A DNA stretch of 64,000 bases from Oscillibacter sp. (GCA_014799925.1 JAAVHC010000068.1:1-64000), one strand, 5' to 3'; numbered from the stretch's first letter, positions 1-7,815 are shown. Notes: generated by a model not told the origin, from the letters alone. Translations and numbers: made by a program.

Positions 1-206
1 ACCCCCTGATTTGCTGATATGTAATATCAGCAAATCAGCGATGAACACAGTGAAAAAATTTTCCACATTGCGTGTTTAAATATCTGACAATTTACGCAAA
101 ACCCTGCTGCTTTTTCAACCCTGAAAAGCAGTGGGGGATACACCAGGGCAGGAAATGCGTTTCTCTCAGCAGCAAATTCGTATTTGAACGATTGAAGCAT
201 TTAAAT
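1..206 (+). repeat. Leader of acyltransferase gene, copy A of a diverged direct repeat
   Basis: This AT-rich segment precedes the acyltransferase gene and recurs in diverged form from about 1442. It opens with a perfect 15-bp inverted repeat (6-20 and 24-38, loop GTA) that could form a hairpin in the transcript. Both copies share the run ACCCCCTGATTTGCTGATAT and, further on, a GCGTTTCTC-CAGCAGCAA-TTCGTATTTG block. The function is not known; it may be a leader, a regulatory hairpin or a duplication boundary. Confidence 0.6.
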
Positions 207-221
207 ATGGAGATGATCCGG

Positions 222-1313
222 ATGAATGAAAAGATAAAACAGCGAAATGGTGTAATTGACATTCTGAAATTCATATTCAGCATAGTTATTGTTTTATATC
301 ATTTCTATCAGGCAACCTACGAGCATTTTGGAATGGGATCTCTTGCTGTAGAATTTTTTGCTATTGTTTCCGGCGTCTATTTCTTCTCAATGTTCTATAG
401 AACAAGTAATGAAAATAAAGACGCATATGTATATATTAAAAAGCGATTCCTGAGGTTTTTCCCTTATACAACATTAGCTTTTTTTATAACAGCAATTGTT
501 AGACTGTATGTTTCGGAGGGAACAACACTTTCAAAGTTAGGACAGTGGGCGGCAGCAGACATATGGGAAATATTTTTGGTGAAGATGGGCGGATTAAATA
601 ACGGAGCAAACGTATTAAATGCGCCGGCCTGGTATATCAGCGCTATGCTGATTGTAGAATTTGTTGTTTTGCATTTGCTGATTAACTGTGAACAAAATTA
701 TAAAAGATTTTTTATTCCGATTTCCCTTCTGATTGGCTATGGCTGGTGGCAAAATTATGAAGCGTCAGGCCCGGCGCCGGGGATGTGGATTGGCTTTACA
801 ACGTTTGGTGTGCTGCGTATCTATTTAGCAACATGTGTTTCTTATTACGCATATCTGATTTCTGTGCACCTGAAGAAAATAACGATTACAAAATGTGGTA
901 AGACATTATTGACAATAGTCGAAAGTGGCTGCTATATCCTTGCGTTTGTAATCTTTATGTGGGGATGGTCAAGATATTATAATTGGGCCTTGATTCTCCT
1001 GTTTACAGTAGGTGTGGGAATTACTCATTCTGGAGCTTCTTATAGCGTACAGATGATTCGTCCTAATAAAATAACCGCTTATCTCGGTAGATTAAGCTTT
1101 TCTATATTTTTAATACAATGGGCTGTCCTTAAACTTTACGGACACATGTACAGTGACAACTATATCCGGTATTCTCATAAATTCGATTTTATGGCTGTGT
1201 TATTTGTTTCGGCAGTTGTTTTTCTGATGGCGGGGGATATCCTGGTACAAGCTGGTTCTGCGGGAAAGCGCTGGCTGATTAAACATTGCGTTGTGTCCTC
1301 AGACTGTGAATGA
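222..1313 (+). CDS. Membrane acyltransferase, acyltransferase_3 (OafA-like) family
   Basis: A 363-residue polytopic membrane protein with about ten hydrophobic segments. The N-terminal GVIDILKF and VLYHFYQ stretches match the acyltransferase_3 family, where an early helix carries the catalytic His. Members transfer acyl groups, often acetyl, onto exported polysaccharides or other envelope molecules. I chose ATG 222 because GGAG (209-212) lies nine bases upstream; ATG 207 and 213 are in frame but lack a site. There is no fused SGNH domain, although a broken SGNH-type gene follows the second, deleted copy, which suggests the module was once acyltransferase plus separate SGNH protein. The gene is distinctly AT-rich compared with the rest of the window, consistent with transfer. 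The substrate is unknown. Confidence 0.82.
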   Translation: MNEKIKQRNGVIDILKFIFSIVIVLYHFYQATYEHFGMGSLAVEFFAIVSGVYFFSMFYRTSNENKDAYVYIKKRFLRFFPYTTLAFFITAIVRLYVSEGTTLSKLGQWAAADIWEIFLVKMGGLNNGANVLNAPAWYISAMLIVEFVVLHLLINCEQNYKRFFIPISLLIGYGWWQNYEASGPAPGMWIGFTTFGVLRIYLATCVSYYAYLISVHLKKITITKCGKTLLTIVESGCYILAFVIFMWGWSRYYNWALILLFTVGVGITHSGASYSVQMIRPNKITAYLGRLSFSIFLIQWAVLKLYGHMYSDNYIRYSHKFDFMAVLFVSAVVFLMAGDILVQAGSAGKRWLIKHCVVSSDCE

Positions 1314-1429
1314 TATTAGACCGAATGTGTCTGCAATTTTTATACGCAGTTCCTGCAAATTGGGGATCAGAAAATTTATGCGCGTTGTATGAATCTTCCT
1401 TAAGCCGTTGACATGAAATGGCCGCAAAA

Positions 1430-1453
1430 AAATCAGGGGGTACCCCCTGATTT
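1430..1453. repeat. 24-bp perfect palindrome at the copy A/copy B junction
   Basis: AAATCAGGGGG-TA-CCCCCTGATTT reads identically on both strands. The right half is the start of the repeated leader (copy B) and the left half its inverse, so the palindrome marks the boundary between the two acyltransferase copies. It could be a terminator-like hairpin or a recombination end. Confidence 0.7.
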
Positions 1454-1663
1454 GCTGATATTACATATCAGCAAAATAAGCATTGTCAGATAAAATCAAC
1501 GCAAACCACCCTGGTTTTTTAACCTGAAATGGTAACGGGATATATACCGGGGGCAGCAGATGCGTTTCTCCAGCAGCAAGTTCGTATTTGGTCGATTTAA
1601 AGTTAAAGCATTGGGAAAACGCTAACTGATTAAACATTGTGTTGTGTCTTTAGAATGTGAATG
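1442..1663 (+). pseudogene. Deletion remnant of a second acyltransferase copy
   Basis: The first part (1442 to about 1612) is a diverged copy of the 1-200 leader. At about 1613 it jumps from the AAGCATT block (copy A 196-202) directly to GGGAAA-CGCT--CTGATTAAACATTG, which matches the last about 17 codons of the intact gene (copy A 1261-1317). Around one kilobase of coding sequence is therefore missing. After the shared stop-codon region GTGAATGAT the copy again diverges, entering the SGNH-like reading frame. No functional protein can come from it. The similarity was read by eye. Confidence 0.7.
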
Positions 1664-2409
1664 ATGCTGATGGCATCTCCATTTTCCGCAGGTGAGGGGA
1701 TACAGAAACAACTGAATTATTTGGACAGGATTGCAGTGGAAGAGAACATTCCATATCTGAATTTTTTGTATTTGCTGGACGATATTCAGTTTGACTTTTC
1801 AAAAGATATGGCGGAGTGGAGCCATATGAATTATTTTGGAGCACAAAAGGTTACTTCTTATTTGGGAGCATTCCTGAAGGAACACTATCAGTTGACAGAC
1901 CACCGCAGTGAACCCGAAACAGCTTCCTTGTGGAATGAGCAGTATGAAGCCTATGAAAAGATTTTGCGCAATAAACTGCTGAAAATGGCAGAAGATTTGG
2001 AAAGCTATTTTGACTACATCAATCAAGGCGACTATATTGTGCAGTGGAGCGGATACAGTGAATCCGCTTCAACTGGTATAAATCTTCAAAAAATCCTTTC
2101 TATGTGCGGGCTTTCGGCCAAAGAAACAGATCAAGCATGTTTTTATAGTGCATTGACTCAATCCGGGCGGTACTTATATAAAAAGTGTCCTCGGAGAAGA
2201 TTCAAGGGGAACATATGATAAATGACACTTTGTTTTCGTTCGGACCTGGTGTTGTGGAGAGCAAGAATTCAATTGCTGTCCATGTGGGGAGAATAGAGTA
2301 TTCAAAAGGCAGTAAGGGCCTTATTGTAGTAGTATTTGACCTCTTTACAAATGAAGTGGTGGATAGTATAAATATTAACTTGACCGAAATGACACTTTCC
2401 AGAAAATAG
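1663..2409 (+). pseudogene. Truncated and frameshifted SGNH-hydrolase-like gene
   Basis: The open frame up to 2218 reads MASPFSAGEG, then DMAEWSHMNYFGAQKVTSYL, which resembles the late D-x-x-H block of SGNH/DltD-like proteins that accompany membrane acyltransferases. The N-terminal half with the nucleophile (GDS) block is absent because the upstream DNA is the deleted acyltransferase. After 2218 a different frame (about 2185-2409) continues with LIVVVFDLFTNEVVDS, typical of the C-terminal domain of such proteins, so a frameshift around 2185-2215 probably splits it. If intact it would have acted at the outer face of the membrane. The family assignment is from pattern memory and only moderately certain. 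Confidence 0.55.
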
Positions 2410-2619
2410 GTGGAAATATATAGGGCCTGCTCCGCAATCCCATCCGAAAGAAAATGGAACGCAAAAAGCATGGGGAACGCCTCAAAACAGCCCCTATAAC
2501 CTCACTGGGCCAAGGACACATGAACCCGGTATTCTCATCAATTTGATTCCACGCCAGCCGTTGACAGACAAAGCAGGGCCGCCGGCACAGATACTGCCGG
2601 CGGCCTGGTCATGTGAAGC

Positions 2620-2724
2620 TCAGCGCTTGTTCTGGTTGTTCTGATTCTGATTGTTGTTCTGGCCGTTCTGATTCTGGTTGCTGTTCTGGTTCCGGTTCTG
2701 GTTGTTGTTCTGGTTGTTGTTCAT
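2620..2724 (-). CDS. 34-residue Asn/Gln-rich small protein
   Basis: A very short ORF made almost entirely of Asn and Gln (starts MNNNQNNNQN, ends NNQNKR). It looks real because a consensus AAAGGAGG site lies eight bases upstream of the ATG. Clostridial genomes carry small Asn/Gln-rich proteins and some gamma-type small acid-soluble spore proteins are Gln/Asn-rich, but this one lacks a recognisable SASP motif. The function is unknown. It lies divergent to rubrerythrin, sharing an intergenic region of about 140 bases. Confidence 0.5.
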   Translation of the reverse strand: MNNNQNNNQNRNQNSNQNQNGQNNNQNQNNQNKR

Positions 2725-2762
2725 GGTCACGAAACCTCCTTTCCAAAAACGGTACAGCCCTA

Positions 2763-2791
2763 TTGTTGCCCTGATTTTCCTGCAATATACA
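2763..2791 (+). promoter_or_regulatory. Putative sigma-A promoter for rubrerythrin
   Basis: TTGTTG (2763-2768), 17-bp spacer, TATACA (2786-2791), about 70 bases before the rubrerythrin start. The -35 box is weak. No PerR-like box was recognised. Confidence 0.4.
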
Positions 2792-2863
2792 TGAGATTTT
2801 GTGAATAACTGGATTTTTCCGGAAAAGAATAGAGGTATCCGATACGGGAAAGGAGCCTTTGCC

Positions 2864-3454
2864 ATGGAATGGAAAGACAGCGCAACCAAAGAAAACCTCC
2901 TCCGCGCCTTCGCCGGGGAGAGCCAGGCCAGAAACCGCTACACCTTCGCCGCCGACGTCTGCCGGCAGAATCAATTGCAGCTGCTGGAGCAGATCTTCCT
3001 CTATACCGCCGGGCAGGAAAAGGAGCACGCGGAGGTGTTCTACAACCACCTGAAAAAAGGCGGCTGCGAGAACATCACCATCACAGCCAATTATCCCGTC
3101 GATCTGCCAGACCAGCCCTTACGGCTGCTGGAGCTGGCCCGGCAGCATGAGATGGACGAGTTTGGCGACGTGTACCCCGCCTTCGCCGAAAAAGCCCAGG
3201 AGGAGGGCTTTGCCGAGATCGCCCGCCACTTCCGCCAGATCGCGGAGATTGAAAAGGTCCACGCGGAGCGGTTTGAGCGCTTCGCCAGATATCTGCGGGA
3301 GAACCGGCTGTTCGTCAGCGACGTGGAGACCGGGTGGATGTGCCTCAACTGCGGCCACGTGCTTACCGGAAAGCAGGCTCCCGCCAAGTGCCCGGTCTGC
3401 TCCCACGACCAGGGGTATTTTATCCGGCTGGAGTTGTCGCCATACGAGAGGTAA
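2864..3454 (+). CDS. rbr: Rubrerythrin
   Basis: A 196-residue cytoplasmic non-heme iron protein that reduces hydrogen peroxide in anaerobes using electrons from rubredoxin or NAD(P)H donors. The N-terminal ferritin-like four-helix domain carries the diiron ligands (GESQARNRY, EKEHAEVF and IEKVHAERF). The C-terminal rubredoxin-like domain has two Cys pairs, CLNC (about 163) and CPVC (about 179). Both domains are complete and the length is usual for the family. ATG 2864 was chosen over the in-frame ATG 2801 because AGGAG (2851-2855) precedes it by eight bases. It is followed by a GC-rich hairpin (3468-3493) and stands alone. Confidence 0.95.
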   Translation: MEWKDSATKENLLRAFAGESQARNRYTFAADVCRQNQLQLLEQIFLYTAGQEKEHAEVFYNHLKKGGCENITITANYPVDLPDQPLRLLELARQHEMDEFGDVYPAFAEKAQEEGFAEIARHFRQIAEIEKVHAERFERFARYLRENRLFVSDVETGWMCLNCGHVLTGKQAPAKCPVCSHDQGYFIRLELSPYER

Positions 3455-3467
3455 AAACGCACAAAGG

Positions 3468-3493
3468 GGCCGTCCCGGCTTTGCCGGGCGGCC
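3468..3493 (+). terminator. Hairpin after rubrerythrin
   Basis: GGCCG-CC-GGC and GCC-GG-CGGCC arms with a TTT loop lie just past the rubrerythrin stop. There is no clear U-run, so termination is only likely. Confidence 0.4.
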
Positions 3494-3542
3494 TAAGAGC
3501 CTAACCGCAAATCGTCCGCACACATCTTGCTTGCATATTGTC

Positions 3543-3609
3543 CGTCAGACAGAGCCCAAATTTCTTGACAGGCGTCAGCCTGCCTGCGAAATTTGGGCTC
3601 TGTCTGACG
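3543..3609. repeat. Perfect 22-bp inverted repeat with inner stem
   Basis: The arms at 3543-3564 and 3588-3609 (CGTCAGACAGAGCCCAAATT... and its reverse complement) are perfectly complementary. The 23-bp centre contains a further AGGC/GCCT pairing. The element lies in the rubrerythrin-kinase gap and carries no ORF. It resembles a dispersed palindromic repeat or MITE core. Confidence 0.65.
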
Positions 3610-3667
3610 AAAAATCTGACAGCGCAATCTGCGCACGTCTTATTTACAGATAGGCTCTAAATTTTTC

Positions 3668-3696
3668 TTGACGGAGGGGAAGCGCAAAATTATAAT
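3668..3696 (+). promoter_or_regulatory. Sigma-A promoter for the kinase-recG operon
   Basis: TTGACG (3668-3673), 17-bp spacer, TATAAT (3691-3696), 35 bases before the kinase ATG. Confidence 0.75.
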
Positions 3697-3731
3697 AGAA
3701 GGCAAATCATGAAGGAAAGGAGCTGCTTCCT

Positions 3732-4592
3732 ATGACGCCCAGAGTTGCCGCAGTTCATGACCTGAGCTGCTTTGGCCGGTGTTCGCTGACCATCGTGATG
3801 CCGGTGCTGTCCGCGATGGGGGTACAGTGCTGCCCGCTGCCCACCGCGCTGCTGTCCACCCACACCGGGGGCTTCCAGGGGAATACCTTCCTGGACCTGA
3901 CGGATCAGATGGGGCCTGTGGCGGCCCACTGGAAGATGGAGGGGGTGGCCTTCGACGCCATATATACCGGCTTCATGGGCTCCTGGGAGCAGATGGCGCT
4001 GACAGCGCAATTGATACGGGATTTCAGTCGTCCGGGGTGCCGGATCATCGTGGACCCCGTTATGGGAGATCATGGAAAGCCTTACCGCACGTATACGCCG
4101 GAGATGTGCCGGGCGATGGCGGAGCTGGCCGCTCTTGCGGACGTCATCACCCCCAATGCCACCGAGGCCGCGCTGCTGCTGGGGGAGGAGTACAAAAATC
4201 TCCGGCTGGACCGGGAGGCGGACTGCCGCCGCTGGTGTGAGGCCCTGAGTCTGGAGGGGCGGCGGTCCGTGGCGCTGACCGGCGTTTCTCTTGGGGAGGA
4301 CGCCCTGGGGGCGGTATGCTTTGACCGGGATACTGGACGGACGGAGTTTGCCGCCGCGCCGCTGGTCCCCGGACAGTTCCATGGCACGGGAGACCTGTTT
4401 GCCGGCGTCCTGTCCGGCGCACTTGTCCGGGGACGGTCTCTGACGGAGGCGGCGCGTCTGGCGGCGGAGTTCACCAGCCGGTGTGCCCGGCGGACCTGGG
4501 AAGCGGGCGCCCCCCGGCGGGAGGGCGTGGATTTCGAGCCGCTGCTGTGGCAGCTGGGGCAGAGGATGGAGGCGGGGCCATGCCGGACCTGA
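3732..4592 (+). CDS. Pyridoxamine/pyridoxal kinase, ribokinase-like
   Basis: A 286-residue ribokinase-superfamily kinase that would phosphorylate pyridoxal or pyridoxamine with ATP in the B6 salvage pathway. The N-terminus (VAAVHDLSCFGRCSLT) has the PdxK/PdxY pattern. VDPVMGDHGK (about 99-108) supplies phosphate-binding residues, ITPNATEA follows, and FHGTGDLFAGVLSGAL (about 217-232) contains the GTGD anion-hole and catalytic Asp motif. ATG 3732 has AAAGGAGC upstream and a strong promoter. The 3' end overlaps recG by 13 bases, so the two are probably co-transcribed, although their functions are unrelated. Other ribokinase-like substrates such as HMP cannot be excluded. Confidence 0.85.
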   Translation: MTPRVAAVHDLSCFGRCSLTIVMPVLSAMGVQCCPLPTALLSTHTGGFQGNTFLDLTDQMGPVAAHWKMEGVAFDAIYTGFMGSWEQMALTAQLIRDFSRPGCRIIVDPVMGDHGKPYRTYTPEMCRAMAELAALADVITPNATEAALLLGEEYKNLRLDREADCRRWCEALSLEGRRSVALTGVSLGEDALGAVCFDRDTGRTEFAAAPLVPGQFHGTGDLFAGVLSGALVRGRSLTEAARLAAEFTSRCARRTWEAGAPRREGVDFEPLLWQLGQRMEAGPCRT

Positions 4593-6628
4593 CCACCGAC
4601 GTCCGCTATATCAAGGGCATCGGGGAGCAGCGGGCGAAGAGCCTGGAGAAGCTGGGGATCCGGACCTTGAAGGATTTGATTTCCTATTTCCCGCGGGCCT
4701 ATGACGACCGGCGGGCCTATAAGAAAATACGGGACCTGGAGGAGGGGGAGAACGTCTGCGTGGAGGCCATGGTGGCCGCCGCGCCCACCCTCAGCCGCAT
4801 CCGAAAGGGCTTGGAGCTGGTCAAGCTGCGGGCGGTGGATGAGACGGGGGCGCTGGACGTCACCTTTTTCAACCAGGCGTACATGAAGGACAATCTGCGG
4901 GCGGGGGAGACCTATACCTTTTTCGGCAGGGCGGAGGGCGCGGGCCGGAAGCGGTCCATGGCCAACCCCGTCGTGGAGCGGGAAGGGAGCCGTCTGATGA
5001 CCGGCCGGATCATGCCCATCTACCCGCTCACCGCCGGGATCAGCCAGATGACGCTGGTGAAGGCCGTGGAGCAGGGGTTGGCGGCCTGCCGGCGGCTGCT
5101 GCCGGACCCGCTGCCGGATCAGGTGCGGCGGGAGCATCAGCTGTGCCGCGTGGGATACGCTTACGAACAGATCCACTTTCCGGCCAGTGAGGAGGAGCTG
5201 GCCATCGCGCGGCGGCGGCTGGTGTTCGAGGAGCTGTTTCTGCTGGCCATCGGCCTCAAGCGCCTGCGCGGGCGGCGGGACGCGCTGACCTGCGCGAGCT
5301 GGAGCGATACGGACCTCTCGGAGTTTTACGGCAGTCTCGCCTTCACGCTCACCGGAGCCCAGCGGAGAGCGATCGAGGACATCCGGGGCGATCTGGCTGC
5401 CGGACGGCCCATGAACCGGCTGGTACAGGGGGACGTGGGCAGCGGAAAAACAATGGTGGCCGCCGCCGCCATGATCTGCGCCGTCCGGAACGGAAAGCAG
5501 GCCGCGCTGATGGCGCCTACCGAGATTCTGGCGGAGCAGCACTACAAGGGGCTGGCTCCGCTGCTGGAGAAGCTGGGGGCCGCCTGCGTGCTCGTCACCG
5601 GGGCAATGGGGGCGAAGGCCAGGCGCGCCGCCCTGCGGGGACTGGAGAGCGGCGCGGCCCGGGTTGCCATTGGCACCCACGCGCTCATCACCACCGACGT
5701 CGTCTATCACGATCTGGGGCTGGTGATAACGGATGAGCAGCACCGGTTTGGGGTCAACCAGCGTTCGGCGCTGGCGGCCAAGGGAGAGCGCCCCCATCTG
5801 CTGGTCATGTCAGCAACGCCCATCCCCCGGACCCTGGCGCTGATGATCTACGGGGACCTGGACGTCTCCGTCATCGACGAGCTGCCGCCGGGGAGGCAGA
5901 AGATCGACACCTTCGCCGTCCCCGGCAGCTACCGCCAGCGGATCTACCGGTTCCTGGAAAAGGAGATTGCCGCCGGCCGCCAGGCATACATCGTCTGCTC
6001 CATGGTGGAGGAAAACGACCAGATCCCTGATGACCGCAAGGCGGCCGCGGAGTACGCGGAAATGCTCCAGAAACGCGTGTTTCCCCGCCTGACCATTGCC
6101 TGCGTCCATGGACGGATGAAGCCCAAAGAAAAGGATAAGATCATGTCCGCCTTTGCCGCCGGGGAGATCCATATCCTGGTGTCCACGACCGTGGTGGAGG
6201 TGGGCGTGGACGTACCCAACGCCACGGTGATGGTGGTGGAGGACGCGGACCGCTTCGGCCTCAGTCAGCTCCACCAGCTGCGGGGCCGGGTGGGACGGGG
6301 GAGGCATAAGTCCTACTGCATCCTGGTATCCGATAATCACAGCGAGGAGACCCGCGCCCGCCTGAAGGTCATGACTCAGACCGGCGACGGCTTCCGAATC
6401 GCGGAGGAGGATCTGCGCCTCCGCGGACCGGGGGATTTCTTCGGTCAGCGGCAGCATGGCCTGCCGGCACTGAAGGTGGCGGACCTCACCTGCGACATAG
6501 CCCTGCTGAAAGAGGCCCAGACCGCTGCAATGGATCTTCTGGTGCGCGACCCGGAGCTGAGCGGATGTCCGGAGACTGCCGAGAGAGTGAAGGTCATGTT
6601 TGAGGTTGGCGGGAATGCCATGAATTGA
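4580..6628 (+). CDS. recG: ATP-dependent DNA helicase RecG
   Basis: A 682-residue superfamily 2 helicase that remodels stalled forks and Holliday junctions by branch migration. The N-terminal wedge/OB domain starts with DVRYIKGIGEQRAKSLEKLG, the characteristic helix-hairpin region. The helicase core shows Walker A QGDVGSGKT, a DEQH Walker B (VITDEQHRFGV), SATPIPRTLAL, then TTVVEVGVDVPNA and QLRGRVGRG in domain 2. The length is standard. I use ATG 4580, inside the upstream kinase, because this gives the family N-terminus; an upstream in-frame extension to 4481 reads unrelated sequence. Confidence 0.97.
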   Translation: MPDLTTDVRYIKGIGEQRAKSLEKLGIRTLKDLISYFPRAYDDRRAYKKIRDLEEGENVCVEAMVAAAPTLSRIRKGLELVKLRAVDETGALDVTFFNQAYMKDNLRAGETYTFFGRAEGAGRKRSMANPVVEREGSRLMTGRIMPIYPLTAGISQMTLVKAVEQGLAACRRLLPDPLPDQVRREHQLCRVGYAYEQIHFPASEEELAIARRRLVFEELFLLAIGLKRLRGRRDALTCASWSDTDLSEFYGSLAFTLTGAQRRAIEDIRGDLAAGRPMNRLVQGDVGSGKTMVAAAAMICAVRNGKQAALMAPTEILAEQHYKGLAPLLEKLGAACVLVTGAMGAKARRAALRGLESGAARVAIGTHALITTDVVYHDLGLVITDEQHRFGVNQRSALAAKGERPHLLVMSATPIPRTLALMIYGDLDVSVIDELPPGRQKIDTFAVPGSYRQRIYRFLEKEIAAGRQAYIVCSMVEENDQIPDDRKAAAEYAEMLQKRVFPRLTIACVHGRMKPKEKDKIMSAFAAGEIHILVSTTVVEVGVDVPNATVMVVEDADRFGLSQLHQLRGRVGRGRHKSYCILVSDNHSEETRARLKVMTQTGDGFRIAEEDLRLRGPGDFFGQRQHGLPALKVADLTCDIALLKEAQTAAMDLLVRDPELSGCPETAERVKVMFEVGGNAMN

Positions 6629-6692
6629 CCCGGACGGAGGCGCCGCCTCCCGCATAGAATGGAAAAACGGTTCTTGGGAAGGGGATGGGCTT

Positions 6693-6881
6693 GTGAATCC
6701 ACGGGAACTGTCTCTGTTTGTGACGGCGGCAGCCAACTGCCTGTACGAATGTCTGCCCGCGGAGCAGCTGCCCGTTGCCGCCGCTGTTTTCAGCCAGCTG
6801 GGCGACACGCTGATGACAATGTCGGCGCAGGCGGAATTTCTGGGGGATCAGGCCTCCGCGGGCGGGGCGCGGGAGTGTTAA
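6693..6881 (+). CDS. Small DUF6774-like protein
   Basis: A 62-residue protein beginning with GTG (6693), preceded by a purine-rich GGAAGGGGATG. The core (LSLFVTAAANCLYECLP, then VFSQLGDTLMTMSAQAEFL) looks like the short DUF6774 proteins common in Clostridia, whose function is unknown. It is mostly helical, with no signal or membrane segment. It lies 64 bases after recG on the same strand and may be co-transcribed. The family call is from pattern memory. Confidence 0.6.
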   Translation: MNPRELSLFVTAAANCLYECLPAEQLPVAAAVFSQLGDTLMTMSAQAEFLGDQASAGGAREC

Positions 6882-7027
6882 GCGGAGTGGACATAACCGG
6901 CGCTGTGTCCGATCGGACCGGCATAATATCGTCAACGCACCTGAAAGGTGTAAATTGCGCTTTTTCAACCGGCGGACCAGAGGTTCGTTATTGGCTTGGG
7001 GCCGCTGAAAGCGGCGTGCACCAAAGG

Positions 7028-7053
7028 AAAAGACTCGCCGAAGCGGGTCTTTT
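7028..7053 (+). terminator. Stem-loop with U-rich tail
   Basis: AAAAGACTCGC, loop CGAA, GCGGGTCTTTT forms an 11-bp stem (one G-T pair) followed by CTT. It would end transcripts from recG/6693 or from a small RNA in this gap. Confidence 0.6.
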
Positions 7054-7121
7054 CTTATATAACGCCATCAACAGAACCGTGAGCAGACGATTCACAGGCA
7101 AACAAATCCAGCCAGAAATCT

Positions 7122-7150
7122 GCATACCTTCCCAGCTTCTGCGGATACTA
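7122..7150 (+). promoter_or_regulatory. Candidate forespore sigma (SigG/SigF) promoter of spoVT
   Basis: GCATA (7122-7126), 17-bp spacer, GATACTA (7144-7150). This fits the SigG consensus (GHATR, about 18 bp, CATNHTA) except for the first -10 base. In Bacillus subtilis spoVT is SigG-dependent, so the match is biologically expected but unproven here. Confidence 0.45.
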
Positions 7151-7219
7151 TCCATGTTTTCCAAGGGATTACAATATACTTGCCGCGTTTCGGCGCGGCA
7201 GATACGGGAGGAATCGAGA

Positions 7220-7762
7220 ATGAAAGCAACCGGAATTGTGCGCCGCATCGACGACCTGGGACGCGTGGTCATCCCCAAGGAGATCCGGCGCACCATGCGT
7301 ATCCGCGAAGGCGACCCCTTAGAGATTTACACCAGCCGGGAGGGAGAGGTCATCTTCAAAAAGTATTCCCTCATCGGCGGGCTGGACGACTTCGCCGCCC
7401 AATTTTGCGAGACCTTGTCCAAAAGCTGCGGAGCCATCACCGCCGTAACGGACCGGGATTCCGTCATCGCCGTGGCTGGCGGCGGCAAGCGGGAGCTGCT
7501 TGGCAAGCGGATCAGCCCTCAGCTGGAGCAGATTATGGAGGACCGCCGCATCTACCAGCACACCGAGGAGGAGCGCAGCATCTTTGTCACCGAGTCCGGC
7601 GACAAGTACCGCACCGCCGTGGCCGCCCCCATTATCTCCGAGGGCGACGTGCTGGGGCTGGTGCTCTTTGTAGAGGACGGCGAGAGCCAGGTGACCGGCG
7701 AGACCGAGTACAAGCTGGCCCAGACCATCGCCGCGTTCCTGGGAAAGCACATGGAAAGCTGA
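7220..7762 (+). CDS. spoVT: Stage V sporulation regulator SpoVT
   Basis: A 180-residue forespore transcription regulator that tunes late SigG genes and germination behaviour. The N-terminal AbrB-type swapped-hairpin DNA-binding domain (MKATGIVRRIDDLGRVVIPKEI) is very close to the family. The C-terminal GAF-like domain (about 55-178) has the expected length and includes YRTAVAAPIISEGDVLGLV. Start ATG 7220 has GGGAGG upstream. It stands alone between a putative SigG promoter and a strong terminator. AbrB itself is shorter (about 95 residues), so SpoVT is the better call. Confidence 0.95.
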   Translation: MKATGIVRRIDDLGRVVIPKEIRRTMRIREGDPLEIYTSREGEVIFKKYSLIGGLDDFAAQFCETLSKSCGAITAVTDRDSVIAVAGGGKRELLGKRISPQLEQIMEDRRIYQHTEEERSIFVTESGDKYRTAVAAPIISEGDVLGLVLFVEDGESQVTGETEYKLAQTIAAFLGKHMES

Positions 7763-7772
7763 AGGCAGCCGA

Positions 7773-7815
7773 AAAAAGGAAGCACGGCGGATTTTTCCGC
7801 TGTGCCTCCTTTTTG
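7773..7815 (+). terminator. Terminator after spoVT
   Basis: An imperfect stem pairs AAGGAAGCACGGCGGA with TCCGCTGTGCCTCCTT around a TTTT loop and is followed by TTTT. It also lies just beyond the 3' end of the convergent amidohydrolase. Confidence 0.75.

Larger units (their letters stand above)
6882..7219. other. Gene-free region with hairpins before spoVT
   Basis: No credible ORF. It contains a 12-bp palindrome GTCCGATCGGAC (6907-6918), a CACCTGAAAGGTG hairpin near 6948, a GCCGCTGAAAGCGGC hairpin near 7002, a terminator-like stem (7028-7053), and then the presumed spoVT promoter. The series of small stems ending in a terminator could be a short RNA, but no known RNA family was recognised. 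Confidence 0.4.

Noticed and set aside
3091-3462. Minus-strand frames over rubrerythrin
   Set aside because: Antisense to a complete, motif-bearing rubrerythrin gene.
6960-7060. tRNA or 6S RNA
   Set aside because: A GGTTCG string and several stems are present, but no acceptor stem or anticodon arm and no 6S consensus could be built.
6659-7219. N-terminal extension of SpoVT up to 6659
   Set aside because: It would run through another gene and a terminator; SpoVT family proteins start at MKATGIVRR.
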